From Zonotrichia leucophrys gambelii (Eukaryota > Chordata > Aves > Passeriformes > Passerellidae), in assembly GCF_028769735.1 (NCBI RefSeq), contig NC_088172.1, forward strand, positions 93,138,951 to 93,202,950: 64,000 nucleotides of DNA, in the 5' to 3' direction. The notes beneath the pieces were generated by a model. It was not told where the DNA came from, made no database searches, and worked only from the letters and a program-made list of their open reading frames with translations. How positions within the stretch are numbered: the stretch's first letter is position 1; the number at the start of each line of letters is the position of its first letter. Both the position numbers and the translations under genes were made by a program. Below are positions 1 to 12,618 of this stretch, one piece after another.

Positions 1-3000
1 TATGCAGGAGGTTTAGAAATGTCCTCCCTGAGACCCGAGAGCTGGCTCCAGCCTGAAGATGGCTGCAGTTCAGGCCTCTTCCAGCCATGATGCTGACTTT
101 AAAAATAAATTCTGTTGGTTAAAATAAGAACATACCTTGGATACTCCTTCCAGTTCCTGAGCCACCTGGGTCAAAGCTGCTAAAGCCAGATATGGGATCA
201 TTCTGTTTGAGTGAAAGCTGAGTTTTGTCATTCAGATGACACCTGACAAGGGGGTTTTAAGCAAGTACACCCATTTATTTCATCGGGCTTCTAGCAAGCT
301 GCCTCCACTGGCAGGTGCTTTAAAGTCCAGCTCAAGGAGTGATCACCATGTATGACTCACTCCAGCCCCAAAGCCCTGCTTTACCCACAGGGGATGTACC
401 AGCTCTTGCAGTGATGGGAAATGCTGCTGCCCAGGGTGACGCTCTAAGCACCCTGCCTTTGTAGTGTGGGACAGGGATGGGAAATATAAAACTGAATCAG
501 CTCAGCTTAAGAGATGATGGGCACAGTATGGGCTCAGCAAAGCTTATGAAAAGTGTGGTTCCATGGCGTAGCTGCTGCTGGTGTGTGTGTGTGCATGATT
601 CTGTGGGAAGCTTCCTGCTTACCAGCTCCTCTGCCCCTTAATCCTGCAGATCTCCCGCTTGCTGCATGGCTGTGGGATTTTCTGGCCCTCAGAGAAGAGT
701 TGGGGTCCAGACAGGACTGGATTTGGGATTGGCAAAGGAGAAGAGCAAGGAGCAAATCCATTACCTGTTGTGACTTCAGAGGCAGATAAAACAAAAGCGC
801 ACCCTCCCTTGCACCAACAAGGAGCCAGCTGAGAATTGTGCATTTCTCCTGCAAACAAAGCCTCTTTCCTCTGCCATCTGACGCTACTTCAGTTTGCAAA
901 GAAAGGCTGCTAATGTGCTCACCCGTTGACAGAGCAGACTTGAAGAATAGTTTATGGCACCTACTGTACTCTCAGCTCAGAGATGTAAAACAATTTTCAC
1001 TGTAGCTGCTGTGCAGGGCTTGGCTAGTACAGCCATGTCCAGAAATATCCAGCAAGAATAAAAAAAAGAAGCTATTAAAAACACTCACACACAAGCCAGG
1101 AAACATCTTATTATAGATCTTGGTTTGAAGAAGGGAAATTAAAAACCCATACCCACATTCAGCATATGCCCAGCTATATTTGTCTGATCCATTTATTATC
1201 TTAGGCAATGCAATTTCAGTGTTGCACTACTCCAGCCTTTCACGCTAAAAAAAACAACAACAGCCCAACGCGCAAGATGCCATCGCTGGTTTACAGCTGT
1301 GGCCTATCCTGTTTCTCTGAACATTTGCTGATCTGGCATCGGCACAACACGGAGGGAAGCGGAAGGTGGGGGCTGAGATCTGCCTGGAAGATGTGGATCA
1401 CAGCAAAGCCAGCTCTTCCCACATTTACGGACACGCTCCATCGGAAGGGCAGCAATTTGTTTGTGCGCTGATCTTTAAAATCGTGGTGGAGAAAGCATCA
1501 CTTTGACTGGGATCCTTCACTAGAGATGTACTCTGTGCATGCATTTCCCAGGCTGTGGAATTGCAAATCCAAGCTCTGGCAAGGGCAGGCCGTGCATACA
1601 GAGTTCAATATGCAATGGAAAACATTACAGCTCAGTTAGTTATTGCTCCCATAGTGCAAGGACTGGAAATCGATGCTGCAAGTGCTTTATGAAGCAGTAG
1701 GAAGCTCCTGGCTCTGGAATAAAGCAGTGTGCATGTTCATGGGTTAGAGGGGAAGAAACACAGCCATGCTGTAGGCTGAGGTTCTCCAAAGCCACCTGCG
1801 GGTCTAGCCATGCCAAAATCACTGCGAGCCCTCTGCCTCCACGGGAGAGGCACCACAGGGTGCTCCACAGTGCAACAGTGCTGTACCCATGCCCCTAATG
1901 CAAGTTTGCACCAACTCCTCCTGCAGAGAACAGATGCCAAAATATCACCAATTCAACAGGAGCTCAAGTTGGCTGAAAGAGCCAAAATAGTTTGTGTGGC
2001 AAATTCTGTGTCCTTGATGCAGCAAACTTATACCGGGATCTGCAACACTTGCTTTTATTAATAGCCTAGATGTCCTGAGCGTTTTTCATTTTCAGTTCTC
2101 ATGAGTTATTTTCACTATACAGCCTCTCATGATCATCCAGCTTTGGGAGCTGGTTGGACCAACTCGTGGGATAAATCCCCACGGATGGAAAGAGCCCAAC
2201 TCAACGCACACCCAGAGAAACAAGAGTGTTTCTATAAAAAGTTAGGAACATGTGCGTGGTATTGTGGGTACAATCAAGACTCGACATGCGTCTCTCTGCC
2301 TTTCCTCTGCTGAAAAAGGCTCATTTTGGTTCGTGGGGCTTTATGTAAAGGAGATGCTGGTCATGCATCATGTGCCACTTTTGCTGGTACCTGTCCCCTG
2401 AGTAGCCCACAAGCACTCGAGGCACTAATCAACAAGGGTAAGGGAATTACATTTCTAGATCTCCTGTTTGGAAAGCAGTGCTAGGGATCAGATCTGCCTG
2501 CAACTTGCTTTTGCATGAAAACCTGCCCTCTTTTAATACTTTGAACATCCTAGGAAAGACTATTGTGCAGGGACAGAAAGTCTCACAGACACAATGAGCG
2601 CCAGATGGGTGGAGAAAAGCCTCTGGGGCAAATGCTTCCCTTAATTCCCACAGCCTGTCTAGGCAGAGATATCAGGTTGGACAGCTACAGCAGTGATGTG
2701 AAACACCTACAGCAACATCTTGGTCCTGTAAAAATCAACAGCAAAACCCTCCTGAACCCTGGACTGATGCCAGGCCATGAAACAGTGAACTGTGCAGAAA
2801 AAGCCAGAGTTAGGCAAAAGCTACCAGGAGAAAAGGAATCAGTGCTCAGCAGGAGCTTTCAAAGGCCTTTAGAGTTTGTTTCCTCCAACAATGAGGTATC
2901 AAGGGAGCTTGCAGGATGGATTTAGGCCACTACAGTGGGACTTGAAGAAATCAGGATCTCCATGCAGGTCCAACACAGACTACTGAGGGGACAGCAAAAC

Positions 3001-5238
3001 GTGCAGAGGTCTCTGGGGGTTTTAACTCCTTAACTCTCTGTGCAGGTAGCACTGCACAACCACCAAATGCATGACTGCAGACCACTTCCCCCTCCACATT
3101 CAGATCCTGCTCTGGATCGTGATCGCTCACTGAATGGGAATTCTGGATTTTGTTTTATGCCCCTCCATGTGCCTTTTTATTGTGCCATACTCAGGCTCCG
3201 CTCTGAAGACACTTCTATCCATATTCTCAGAGGTTTTGTTTGATCTTTGTCTGTATATTAACAGGATGAGCACTAACAGCACAGGAAGACATTCTTCTTG
3301 CCTCCAACTCAGGTATTTGGACACAGACTTGCCAGCTGCCAAAGTCTTACTCAGTCCCTGGCTTGGACTTGCTTAAAGCATATAAAATCTTCTGGGAATT
3401 TCTCTGTAAAACCCATATGAGCATATGCAAACTGCTTTCCTGCCCTCCAAGGTTTGACACAGCATAACCCAGAGGCACTGGGCTAGCAAACAGACCAAGT
3501 CCCAACATTTTATTCCATAATTCCCAGCAGTATGAGTATTAGAGCTACTCTAGAAAAAGCTACTCAGATTTTTAACTGGGGAAAACCATTGCGTTTTCAC
3601 TCCCTCTATTTTCGGAATAGTCTGAATAGCTCTAAATAAAAGAATAAAAAAATTAGCTGGAGGTCGAATCTGCCAAAGTGAGATATGTCAGGCTGAGGCC
3701 AAGGCAAATGGGAAGCACATGATGGTCCCTGCATAAATCACAGCTCAGCCCTGCCCTAGGAGAGATAAGGAGCCCCTGCCAGCACCTCCAAAGCTGCAGT
3801 GGATCCTGTGACACAGGGAAGGGCCCCCCACATTTCGGTGTCAGCACTGAGCCCGTGGGCAAGCAGAACACCTGGTGTGATGTCATCAAGAAAAGTAGTG
3901 CAGAAAGCAGATCTGTGTGCTGCCCAAGCTGCCAGACCGTGCTTTCCCCCAACATACCCACCCAGAGACCCTCTCTGCATCCTGCATGTGATGTATGTGC
4001 CTCTGCTAGAGTGACAGACGGACCTGGCCTACAGCAGCACCCAAAGCTGATGCTAAAAAGACAAGGGTTGAAAAGACAAGGAGCTGTCTTTTTCATGGCC
4101 AGTAATAATATGGATATTTTAGTACCACCCCTCCACATAGCTAAGACAAAAATAACATTTCTATAAATGCACCACTGTATTCTGACGTCGCACAAGGCTC
4201 CCAATGAAATCACTGCAAGGCATTAGAAAACAACTTACTATTTATCCCAATAAATCAAGCTCATCTCTCATTTTCCCTTGTCCCTTCCCAGTAAGGAAGG
4301 ATGGCTATTTTGATAAATTGTGTAACAAATTGCGTTTCAGGGCTGTACATCTCCATCACAGAGCATGGATGCAGCGTAAGGCCACCTGTTTACATGAGCT
4401 ATTCTGGGACACGGTGGACAGCCCCGGCTTTCTCAGAATCCATCAGCAGTCAGTGTTTGTTCCCAAGCATGCACACGTACACCCACCACTGCACGTCTCC
4501 CATTGACCCAACGTTCCCACATATTCCCCCCAAACATTTCCCTTCACACCAGCGGATAACCAGAAGGATGTTCCACTTGAGAAGGTCTGATAGCAAAAGG
4601 AAAGAATTCAACTCCTCCCCATGGTGGGCTTCCAGCTTTGATCTCCTGGATAACCACTGCATCTGGTCACCATCTGTGGTTAAAAATGGCTTCCTAGGAA
4701 AAAATGCTCAGGCTCAGCACGGGGAGGTCAGTTATTTTTACCCGAAACCCATTCCACCTTGGTGCCTCAGGAAAACAAGCACGTTCAGCAGAACTGGTCC
4801 CTCAGAGCCAACGAGTGCTATCACCACATAATGTTGCTTTTGGCAAACAAACCAGTATCACCTACTTGCCCAGGCTCATCCACTTACAGCATGGCTGCCA
4901 AGGGAAAACAGGATGAAGAAAGGATGACACATTACTAATCTCTAACCACGCATGTTCAAAGTGCAAATGGAAAGAATGAGCACCCTTGACACCACACTCC
5001 CCTGTTTATCACCGGAATAGCTGGAGCCCAGGATGTGACCGGGCAACTTTCCCCTGAGCATGAGTATGCCTCTGTCCTAAGGAGAGGGTCAAAGGGCGAA
5101 CTGTGACTCCAAACCTCTTCAACTCCAGAGCCTCCGAGCTGGAATCTCACTTCTCAGAAGTCAGATACAGCAGTGGCAAGGACACAGTGACACTGAAACT
5201 GGGCAATGTCAGACCTGTAAGACCGTGTCTTGGCGGGC
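1..5238. other. Non-coding stretch, no gene recognised
   Basis: Unique-looking intergenic sequence with chance ORFs up to 186 codons. Within it, about 1,230-1,500 has more CpG than its flanks but no motif I can name. No transposon remnant was recognised. Confidence 0.6.
581..596. repeat. Short (GT)n tract
   Basis: About seven GT units. Minor simple repeat. Confidence 0.75.
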
Positions 5239-5682
5239 TGTTGGGGTCCACTCTGGCTAGCTATAGACCCTGGCCCACACAGTCTTTCACAGACCAGAGC
5301 AAAAGATTGGAAGCACTCTTCTCAACGTGGTAACGTTCTCTCTTTATTCCAAGAGACACATGAGATGGACAGACAGATGGCAAAAGAGAGCATTCCCCAG
5401 TGGCAGGGCAGGGGACTTTTGTACCCAGGGGACTGGCGGGTGGAGGAAGAGGTCCACAGCCGATGGGATACCAGTGAGGAGTGGTGAGGGGAGAGGTAAC
5501 CCAGCAAGAGACCACCAGGGGGGTATTGGGGTGAGTGAGGGAAAGACCATGTGATGGGGGAAAGAACCAACCATGTGATATAACATCAACTATTCAGTGC
5601 AATATAAGGACGACTCAGTGCAAAAACTCTAATCACCCAGTGCAAAATAACAACTAAATTAACTATTTAGTGCAATACAACA
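5239..5682 (-). mobile_element. Solo LTR of an endogenous retrovirus
   Basis: On the minus strand the element starts TGTTG and ends CAACA, with a TATA-like TACAAAAG near 5415-5422 and AATAAA at 5343-5348 followed by about 100 bases of R/U5. The U3 part (5582-5682) holds four degenerate copies of a TTGCACT(G/A) motif. There is no primer-binding site beyond the 3' end and no polypurine tract before the 5' end, so it is a solo LTR. The four-base flanks (GGGC and GGAC) do not make a clean target-site duplication. The family is not identified. No viral coding sequence is present. Confidence 0.75.
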
Positions 5683-6707
5683 GGACCAACAACTCACACT
5701 GCAAGGCAATGGAGAGCAAGGGCTCAGTATCTGGGCTGCCTCCAGTTCAGGAAACCCTAACAAAGCAAAACCAGGAACCCATAGAATGGAAACCCTTCCC
5801 GCGTCCTTTCTTCATGCTGCCCATTTGCCACAGGCAAATAGGAAAGAAGGGGAAGAGCTGCCCCATCTACATTTCTCTGCCCTGATCAATGCCCTGCCTC
5901 GTCCTTGGGACCATGGAGCTGGGAAGTTGCTCTCCATGTGCTGTCCCAGTGTAGCGCTGCACATCGCAGTGCCGGGATGCGCGTCCGCGCTGAGTCACGG
6001 CCACGCTGTGACTGACAGCCCCTGCTCCAGGAGCCTCCCAGGGGGGAGGCTTGTAAGCAAGGATGTTATGTAAGTGGATGGCTATTTTTGTCCAAAGTTT
6101 GGGTCTGTACTCAGTGAGACTAAAAATACCCTCACACAAAACAAAGGAACGCGTTTCTGCGCGCCCCTGTTCCCGTCAGCCTCTGCCCCATGGTGGCATC
6201 TTGTTTTATGTGCACTGCAACGTGCAAAGCTTCTCCTTTGTAGCCTGCCTCCTCCTCCTCCTCTGCTTTCATCATCTCCTAAAGCAGAGTCCAGCACTCC
6301 AGGCTCAACAAGGAGTTCCACCATACTTTTCTTGCTGGTCAGGAGGTGGCCAAGAGCCTGGGAGCAGAAGCCACAATGAATCAGGTGTAGGTCAGACACA
6401 AACTAAACCTTTTATTCTGCCCCATGAAACTTTTAAAACTGAATAAATCAGGCCTGCCATAATTTTGATGCTTTGAAAAAAATCCCACTGAACTTCTAGC
6501 AGATTGTCTATTGCTAGTTGAAGACTTCAGACAGTTAAATGATACTTGCTAATTCTGGTGCTATCCCTAGGCCCAGACATCTGTCCCTGCTGGCAGGTCT
6601 AATGAGGACTTTGGTCTGCTCAAGAAACAGTTATTCATCATCAGATCTCTTTGCCCCTTATGTAAATGCTCTGCTTCATGTCAGAAGAAAGGGGAGGAAA
6701 AAAAGTC

Positions 6708-6737
6708 TATAAATAAGAAGTCAGTAGCTATTTTTGG
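6708..6737. promoter_or_regulatory. Candidate MEF2-type sites
   Basis: CTATAAATAA (6708-6717) fits the MEF2 consensus YTA(A/T)4TAR exactly. CTATTTTTGG (6728-6737) misses by one base. They lie in an AT-rich non-repetitive stretch downstream of LBH. Motif matches only. Confidence 0.25.
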
Positions 6738-6862
6738 AAAAGAATTTTCTTCCTGGTGTATCTGTCTGTGCGTGTGTGTAAACAATTGTCTTCTGCATTT
6801 TTGTCAGCTTATCTTATCTCTTAAACAAATACCAAAGGGCTTTTTTATTTTATTTTTATCTC

Positions 6863-6881
6863 TTTTTTTTTTTTTTTTTTT
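6863..6881. repeat. Poly(T) tract
   Basis: Nineteen T in a row beside other T/A-rich sequence. It could be a low-complexity tract or an antisense A-tail; no retrocopied gene was recognised beside it. Confidence 0.85.
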
Positions 6882-9800
6882 ATGGCCTGGTTGTCTTTAT
6901 GAGTCTCTCTAAAAGACTCCCTCTGGGGTCAGGTTCTCCAGGCACCACCACAGGTCCATGTAGAGCCCACTGTGGTACCTGAGCTGCAACTGATGCTCAA
7001 GGCAAAGCCTGGCCCTTGGAGCACCCTCGGCAAGGCTTGGAAAGACATCCTCCCCTACAGCCTTCCACCTAAACATTGATACCTGCTCATTGCAGATACA
7101 GCTTCACCTACCACCGTGCTGAGGGGGTGCACCGGGACTGGTTTTTGGCTGCAGGGGACTGCTCCCTGCACCAGACCCCCTGCCCATCAGTTCCTCTGCA
7201 GCACAACACTGCACTGCCTCAGAGGAGGCTCTTTCCACAATCAATATGTGGGGAGGGACATTCCTTTAGTGTCCCCAGAGCAAGCTGGAATAGCCTGCCC
7301 TGGGCTTGCAGGAGCAGGCAGGGCTGAAGGGATTTCAAAGGAAATGAGGTGGCTGCCATTTAGATGGATGGGTATTTTGGAGGAGAACAGGCAGGATATA
7401 TATAAAGTGAAAAGCAAGTTTAGGAGAAGAAACGAGCTGCTAACAGCAATGGAAAAGCTCTCCAGAAGACACAGCAGCCTTATGTGTGCTGATAAGAGAT
7501 AGGGTTGAGTGGAACATCACATTCCTGGACCATTCATAGCTCTCCTTCCTACGAAAGCAACAAGCTCTGGGGCTTGATAACACAGGAATGTCAATGCAGA
7601 GCTAAAAAAAAACCAACCCTCGTGTTTGTGCTGCTTTAAATATTCTCAGGTACTCGGGGCTTGTTCTGAAAGCACCCAATTTGAAGTCTGAGAGAGGGTG
7701 ATAACTCTGCTCACTCATTGAAATGCTGTGCTGGCCTTGCTGCATATCAAATCATCTCACCATCAGCAAAGAGAGAACCAGCACAGGACAGAAGGAACAG
7801 AATTACTCAAATGCTGGGGTTGCCAAAACAATAGCAAAAATGTTAGGGGGTTATAAAAAGTGATTGTCCTTGTCCCCAACCTCTCACTGCCAGCATCAGA
7901 GACACAAGCTTGTATAGATCTCAGATCCAACAAGTGATGCCACTTCCTGCAAGGAATTGGGAAATAAATAGTAACTTTTAAACTATTCAGCTGAATTTTC
8001 ATCCTGTTGAACTCAGAGTTCTGTTCCTGCACTAAGAAGGGCCAGAAATTAAGTAAGTGGTGTATGTGGCAGAGGGGACACTGCAGTCCAACTCAAGCTC
8101 CCAATCAAATCCAGTACTTGATCAAAACCTGCCAGCTCATCCTTCTTGCAGTGCAAGAACTCTGTGTTTCCTTGATCCACTCACCCACAGACTCCTGAAG
8201 GTGTTATGGCAGCACAGAGAATATGTTGAGTACTGCCCACCCAAAGGCCCTGCATCCCTTGCTCTCAGGGCTTCACAGACTCCTTCAAAGGCCAAAAAAA
8301 CCAAACCAGAGAACAGGATTGAAAATAGTTGGTTTTCCTCCCTTCTCTAGCTTTATGCTTTGAGCTAGCATGGGAGGGTTTTCAGGGTGGGTTCCTGTGT
8401 GTCCAGGCTCCCAGCCCAACACATCCATGCCTGGATCCTAAGTGGCAAATGGCCATGCTACAAGTGCAGTCACACAGGGGCCACATGTGCTACATACTTC
8501 TGAAAAAAATCAGGCCAAACAAGTCTCAGCTTTATCAGTTAGAAACTGTGATTCCCAAAACCTCTTCCCCAGATGCCTGAGTACAATCCTTTGCCTGAAC
8601 TCAGCTTTTCTTGCTCAACATCACCAACTACACTGGGAATGTAGTTGGAAGCAGAAGAACGATCACAGCTTTTTGCTCTTCGTGGTGGCAGATGATGTTC
8701 CAGAGAGGCCACTGCCACCTGGCTCCTCTGGTTAATCCCTGTTGTCAGGGCCACAGGAGGCTTTCAGCAGGGCTCCTTCAGCACACCACGCAGGAAACTC
8801 AGGGCTGCTTCCAGCCAGAGCTGGCTCTGGAAACGAGAGCCTGAGCTCACTCTGCTGCAGGCACCAAGCTCTCCAGGCACCAGCTTGGTGGGAAAGGAAA
8901 TATCAGAAATCAAACAAAAAACTCCTCTCCCAATTTCCAGGGCTGCACTGTGAGTGTGCATCCATGGTCTGGCCAAACCCAGAACTGAGGGGTCAGCTTC
9001 TGTGGGGGTTAGGGCCAAAGGCTGGATTCAGCTCACACACTGAAGTCAGGGTGGTTTTGTGGGCGCAAGCTCAACTGGAACTTCAGTCTGGTGGTTTGAG
9101 GAGGATGGAAAAACTTAGCTTTGATTTAAAATGGAAAGAGAAACAAAATAAAATGGTGTCCTTCCTTTGCAAATCTCAAGGTCTCTAGTAACCCTACTGC
9201 AGTGGGTTGCTTTCTCCTGCTGACAGGGCACTAGAGATGGTTTCCAACAGTTAGCTGGTCTTGTGGGGCATGGGAATTTCCTATCCTGATGGATATTTTG
9301 TCCATCTCTCTTTCCTAGGGTTCCCTCTCCCTCCAAAGATTTTCCACAAGGTGAAGCCAAAGCTTTAAACTTTGCACAGTATCAAACCAGCTTTTCTGTA
9401 CTCACTCATCTTACAAGCCCAGTTTGGATCTCTGCTCTGAGTTCTTTTTGGGTAGGGATTTCCTCCTCTGTTTACTCATCTGAAGCAGCTCCAGGCAGCC
9501 AAGTGTCTCACAGCCACCCACTCAGCCTGACAGAACAAGCAAATTTCAGCCCATTTTCAATGGTGTTTGCTGGATTTCCTCTGCTGCTAGAAGCAAACCA
9601 AGTTCCATCTCACCCAAGCAGAATTACTGCATTGTGGAGAAGAAAAACAAGGGAGGCAGAGTGGACTTTCAGGCAGGGGAAAGGTTTCCAGCAAGCTGAA
9701 TTCAAAGAGGTCAGTTAGACCACAGAGTGGGATGAGACCATGTCTTCACCACACAACTTCACGCAGCAAAGTATCCTTCAAAGACTAACTCAGATGTTTT

Positions 9801-9970
9801 GTCCCCAGTCCAGAAGGAAACAAGATGCCAATATCTTCAGATTCCATGACAAACTCCTTTCCCATCTGGCCCCCTCTTCTGAGGACTTCAGGGAAGGACT
9901 GAAATGATTGGATGGTTTTCTGAAGTTTCCTGGTTGCAGTTCTCCTGGTAATGGTAATAGTTCAGTGGCC

Positions 9971-9994
9971 TCAAGGTGTACAAATACACCTTGA
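9971..9994. promoter_or_regulatory. Perfect 10-bp inverted repeat with T-box half-sites
   Basis: TCAAGGTGTA and TACACCTTGA are separated by CAAA. Each arm contains AGGTGT, the T-box half-site core, in head-to-head arrangement. The pairing is exact; protein binding is inference. Confidence 0.35.
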
Positions 9995-11189
9995 CAAGTT
10001 CTCCCAAGTAATTTCTTTAGGTAGTGAATGGTAGTCTTTGTATTTTCTTCTGTTGCAGCTTCAGATGACATCTGAATCAGCAACTAAGAATTAAGAATGA
10101 AAGAGGATTTCTAGTAACCAGGGTGCCACTTACACTAGGATACAGCTAAGCTGGCTGAGTGGCAGGTGAATTATTGCAGAATTAATTTCAATGTCCCATC
10201 TCTGTTCTGTGCTGTGAAAGCTTCTGAGCTTTGACACAAAGTCCATCTCCACTCAGACAACCCTCAAAGGGCAATAAAAACCTTGATCCAAAAATGTCCT
10301 TCATAATCTTTAGGAACAAAAGGAAAATGAGTTTTCAAAAGGTGGGGTGCTGTTTAGTTTTGTTGGGGTTTTTTTTTTTGGGGGGGTGGTTTGTAACAAG
10401 GTACAATACAGAAAAGCAAGGGAATATTTCAGAGCCTCATTTCCTGTTACTCATCTACTGTAAACTGTCTTCAGCACAGAGGGCTGAATATTCCCAAAAG
10501 CTAAATGGAAAAAATAATTCATCCATGATTCCATATTTATCCTTTGTATTTTGTATCTAAATATCTCCTCAGACAGACAGACAGACTCCTTCATACCTGC
10601 ACACAGGTTTGCCTTCACACAGCCACACTGCAGTCTATCCAATTACCGTTTAGAGCAATGTGTTTTACTTCCAGCTGGGCAGAAAACCCGGCTGCAGAGG
10701 CAGGATTTTCTCCAGATGTGCTGACCTGACCAGGACAGGGGTGCAGGGAATTGTTGCAGCCCAACAGCAGCACTGCAGTGCCAAGGCTGAGCCTCACCCC
10801 AGGCTGCAGTCAGGGATCCCTGACCAGCCTGGTTCGTGGCCAAAGGCTTCCCTTTCACACTTTTGTTTGCAGATGTTTCTGGGCAGCGATTGTTGCCTAC
10901 TCAGGTAAAGGTTTCCAATGAATTCTTTTCAGGCCACTCCTTTTTCCTTACTTAATCCCTGGTTTTCCTTCTCACTCATTTCAGAGCCCATCCCTGCTTC
11001 TGGGCCCGAGTAAAAACCCTCAGGGGGCACAGAAGCATTAGGACATTTCCACTTTCCAGCCTCTCGTGAGCACTCAGAGGGAGAAAACACTGCCAGGCAG
11101 AGCCCCATCCCTCTTCCCCCAGCACCCCCAGCCTGCAGAAGGCAGCTGGCTGAGCTGCCACTTCCCTCTCTCCTGGCCCAAGTGACCTT

Positions 11190-11335
11190 AGTGTGAAGAA
11201 ATGTTTTCCTGGTATTCAGCCTACATTTCCCCTCGCCCAGTTTATCCCATTGTTTCTACTTAACCCTTCCTCAGCAGCCTCATCACTCTGAGAAGCTCTG
11301 ACTGTATTTGGCTGCCATACAGTTTCCTGATATGA
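11190..11335 (-). mobile_element. CR1 LINE fragment (diverged)
   Basis: The plus strand contains GTGAAGAAATGTTTTCCTGG, then TATTCAGCCTACATTTCCCC, an antisense version of the familiar CR1 3'-region segment. The copy is short and old. Its ends are approximate. Confidence 0.55.
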
Positions 11336-12599
11336 ATTTGGGTAATCATAATCAGTAATTCAGGTTAGCAACATATGTGGCACCCCAAAAGACAGGAGTG
11401 TGTTCCTATGCCATTCCTGTGTCCCTTGTTTCAGGTCTTGGATTACCCAGTGACTTTTTTTGTTGGAAATCATCAACTAGAAATGTAACATCAGTGGATC
11501 AGACCTATGGAGTCTTCACTTGCCCACAAGGAAAATCCCATTGGAGCTTTCTGCAGGATTTCTTTCTGCTTGGTTGGTTTGCCCCACACCTGCTCCTTCT
11601 CACATGCACTATTCCCCACTGGAGGTGTACACAAAAAGACACCAGCGCAGCTTCTGTGTCAGACACAGCAGGGCCACAAGAGCTGAGAAGGGGACAGTAG
11701 AAGCAGAAGAGTTGTGTTTGGAGCTTGCAGTTCCAAGGTGGATCCCTGAAAACCCTTCTCCTGGGAATAGAGGTGTGGGGCAGTCCTCTGAAGCCACAAA
11801 AAGCATGATTGGAACCCTTTAAAGACACAGAATAATCCTTTTAAGATGTAGTTTATCAGAAATGTATTAACAGAGATGTCACTGGGATTTTACAAAGCAC
11901 CTTCATGCTGTGTGTGACTACTGCAACCTGCAAAATCAGAACTTGCTAATAGCAAATTTCCTGGAAATCAGTTTGAGCTTCCTCATGTTTTCTGTGAATT
12001 TCCATTACTCCCTCCAAATACAAAACATTTCCTTAAAAATCCCCAAGATGCAAGCAGATTAACAGAGGAATGTTACAGAATGTCTTCTGTGGAAACCACT
12101 TAAGTACCTGAGCAGCACTTTGTAAAGGCCAGAAGTCCCTCTGCCTTGTGATCCTTTTTAACCCTTTAATGCTTGTCACACTCTCCAGAGAGCACTTCAG
12201 GTCCACAGACTTAATGTGAGATATCACCTTTACACTGCCAGATCTCCCCAGGTTTCCTTTCCAACGATTTACTGCCTTCTGAACTTCAGCCCCAAGAACT
12301 TCCTCGTTGGTCCCAACACTTCTCTTTACCACTGAATCAACCACAAGCAGAGCATTTCTCCAGCAAAACACAGTCCAAATTTGGCCTGTGAAAAGTGCTC
12401 ACCTTTGCCACAAACTTGTGCATTAATTAGAAGATTTTCAAGACTGGAGGATGCTCAAAGCAATGTTAAAGGGTTAACACTGAGACTGTTTTCAGACAGT
12501 GAAAGGTCTGGCTACAACTTCCCTTTGTTTCCCTCTTCCTCCTCCCTTTCCACCTTCCCTCCTGCTGCTTCTATTATGGATAAGTCTTTACTGTGACTC

Positions 12600-12618
12600 A
12601 AAAAAAAAAAAAAAAAAA
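12600..12618. repeat. Poly(A) tract
   Basis: Nineteen A in a row. No AATAAA lies immediately upstream and no retrogene ORF adjoins it, so it is best treated as low complexity. Confidence 0.85.

Larger units (their letters stand above)
5683..11189. other. Non-coding stretch, no gene recognised
   Basis: Holds a small CpG-containing patch near 5,950-6,010 with a perfect AP-1 core (TGAGTCA, 5991-5997), the candidate MEF2 sites, a poly(T) tract and the T-box-like palindrome. No ORF resembles a known protein. Confidence 0.6.

Noticed and set aside
3653..4213. 186-codon minus-strand ORF
   Set aside because: Composition and overlapping ORFs in other frames look random; no homology recognised.
5235..5686. 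Target-site duplication GGGC/GGAC around the solo LTR
   Set aside because: Only three of four bases agree; this cannot be told from chance.
12600..12618. Poly(A) run as the tail of a processed pseudogene
   Set aside because: No poly(A) hexamer precedes it and the upstream sequence resembles no gene; no target-site duplication seen.
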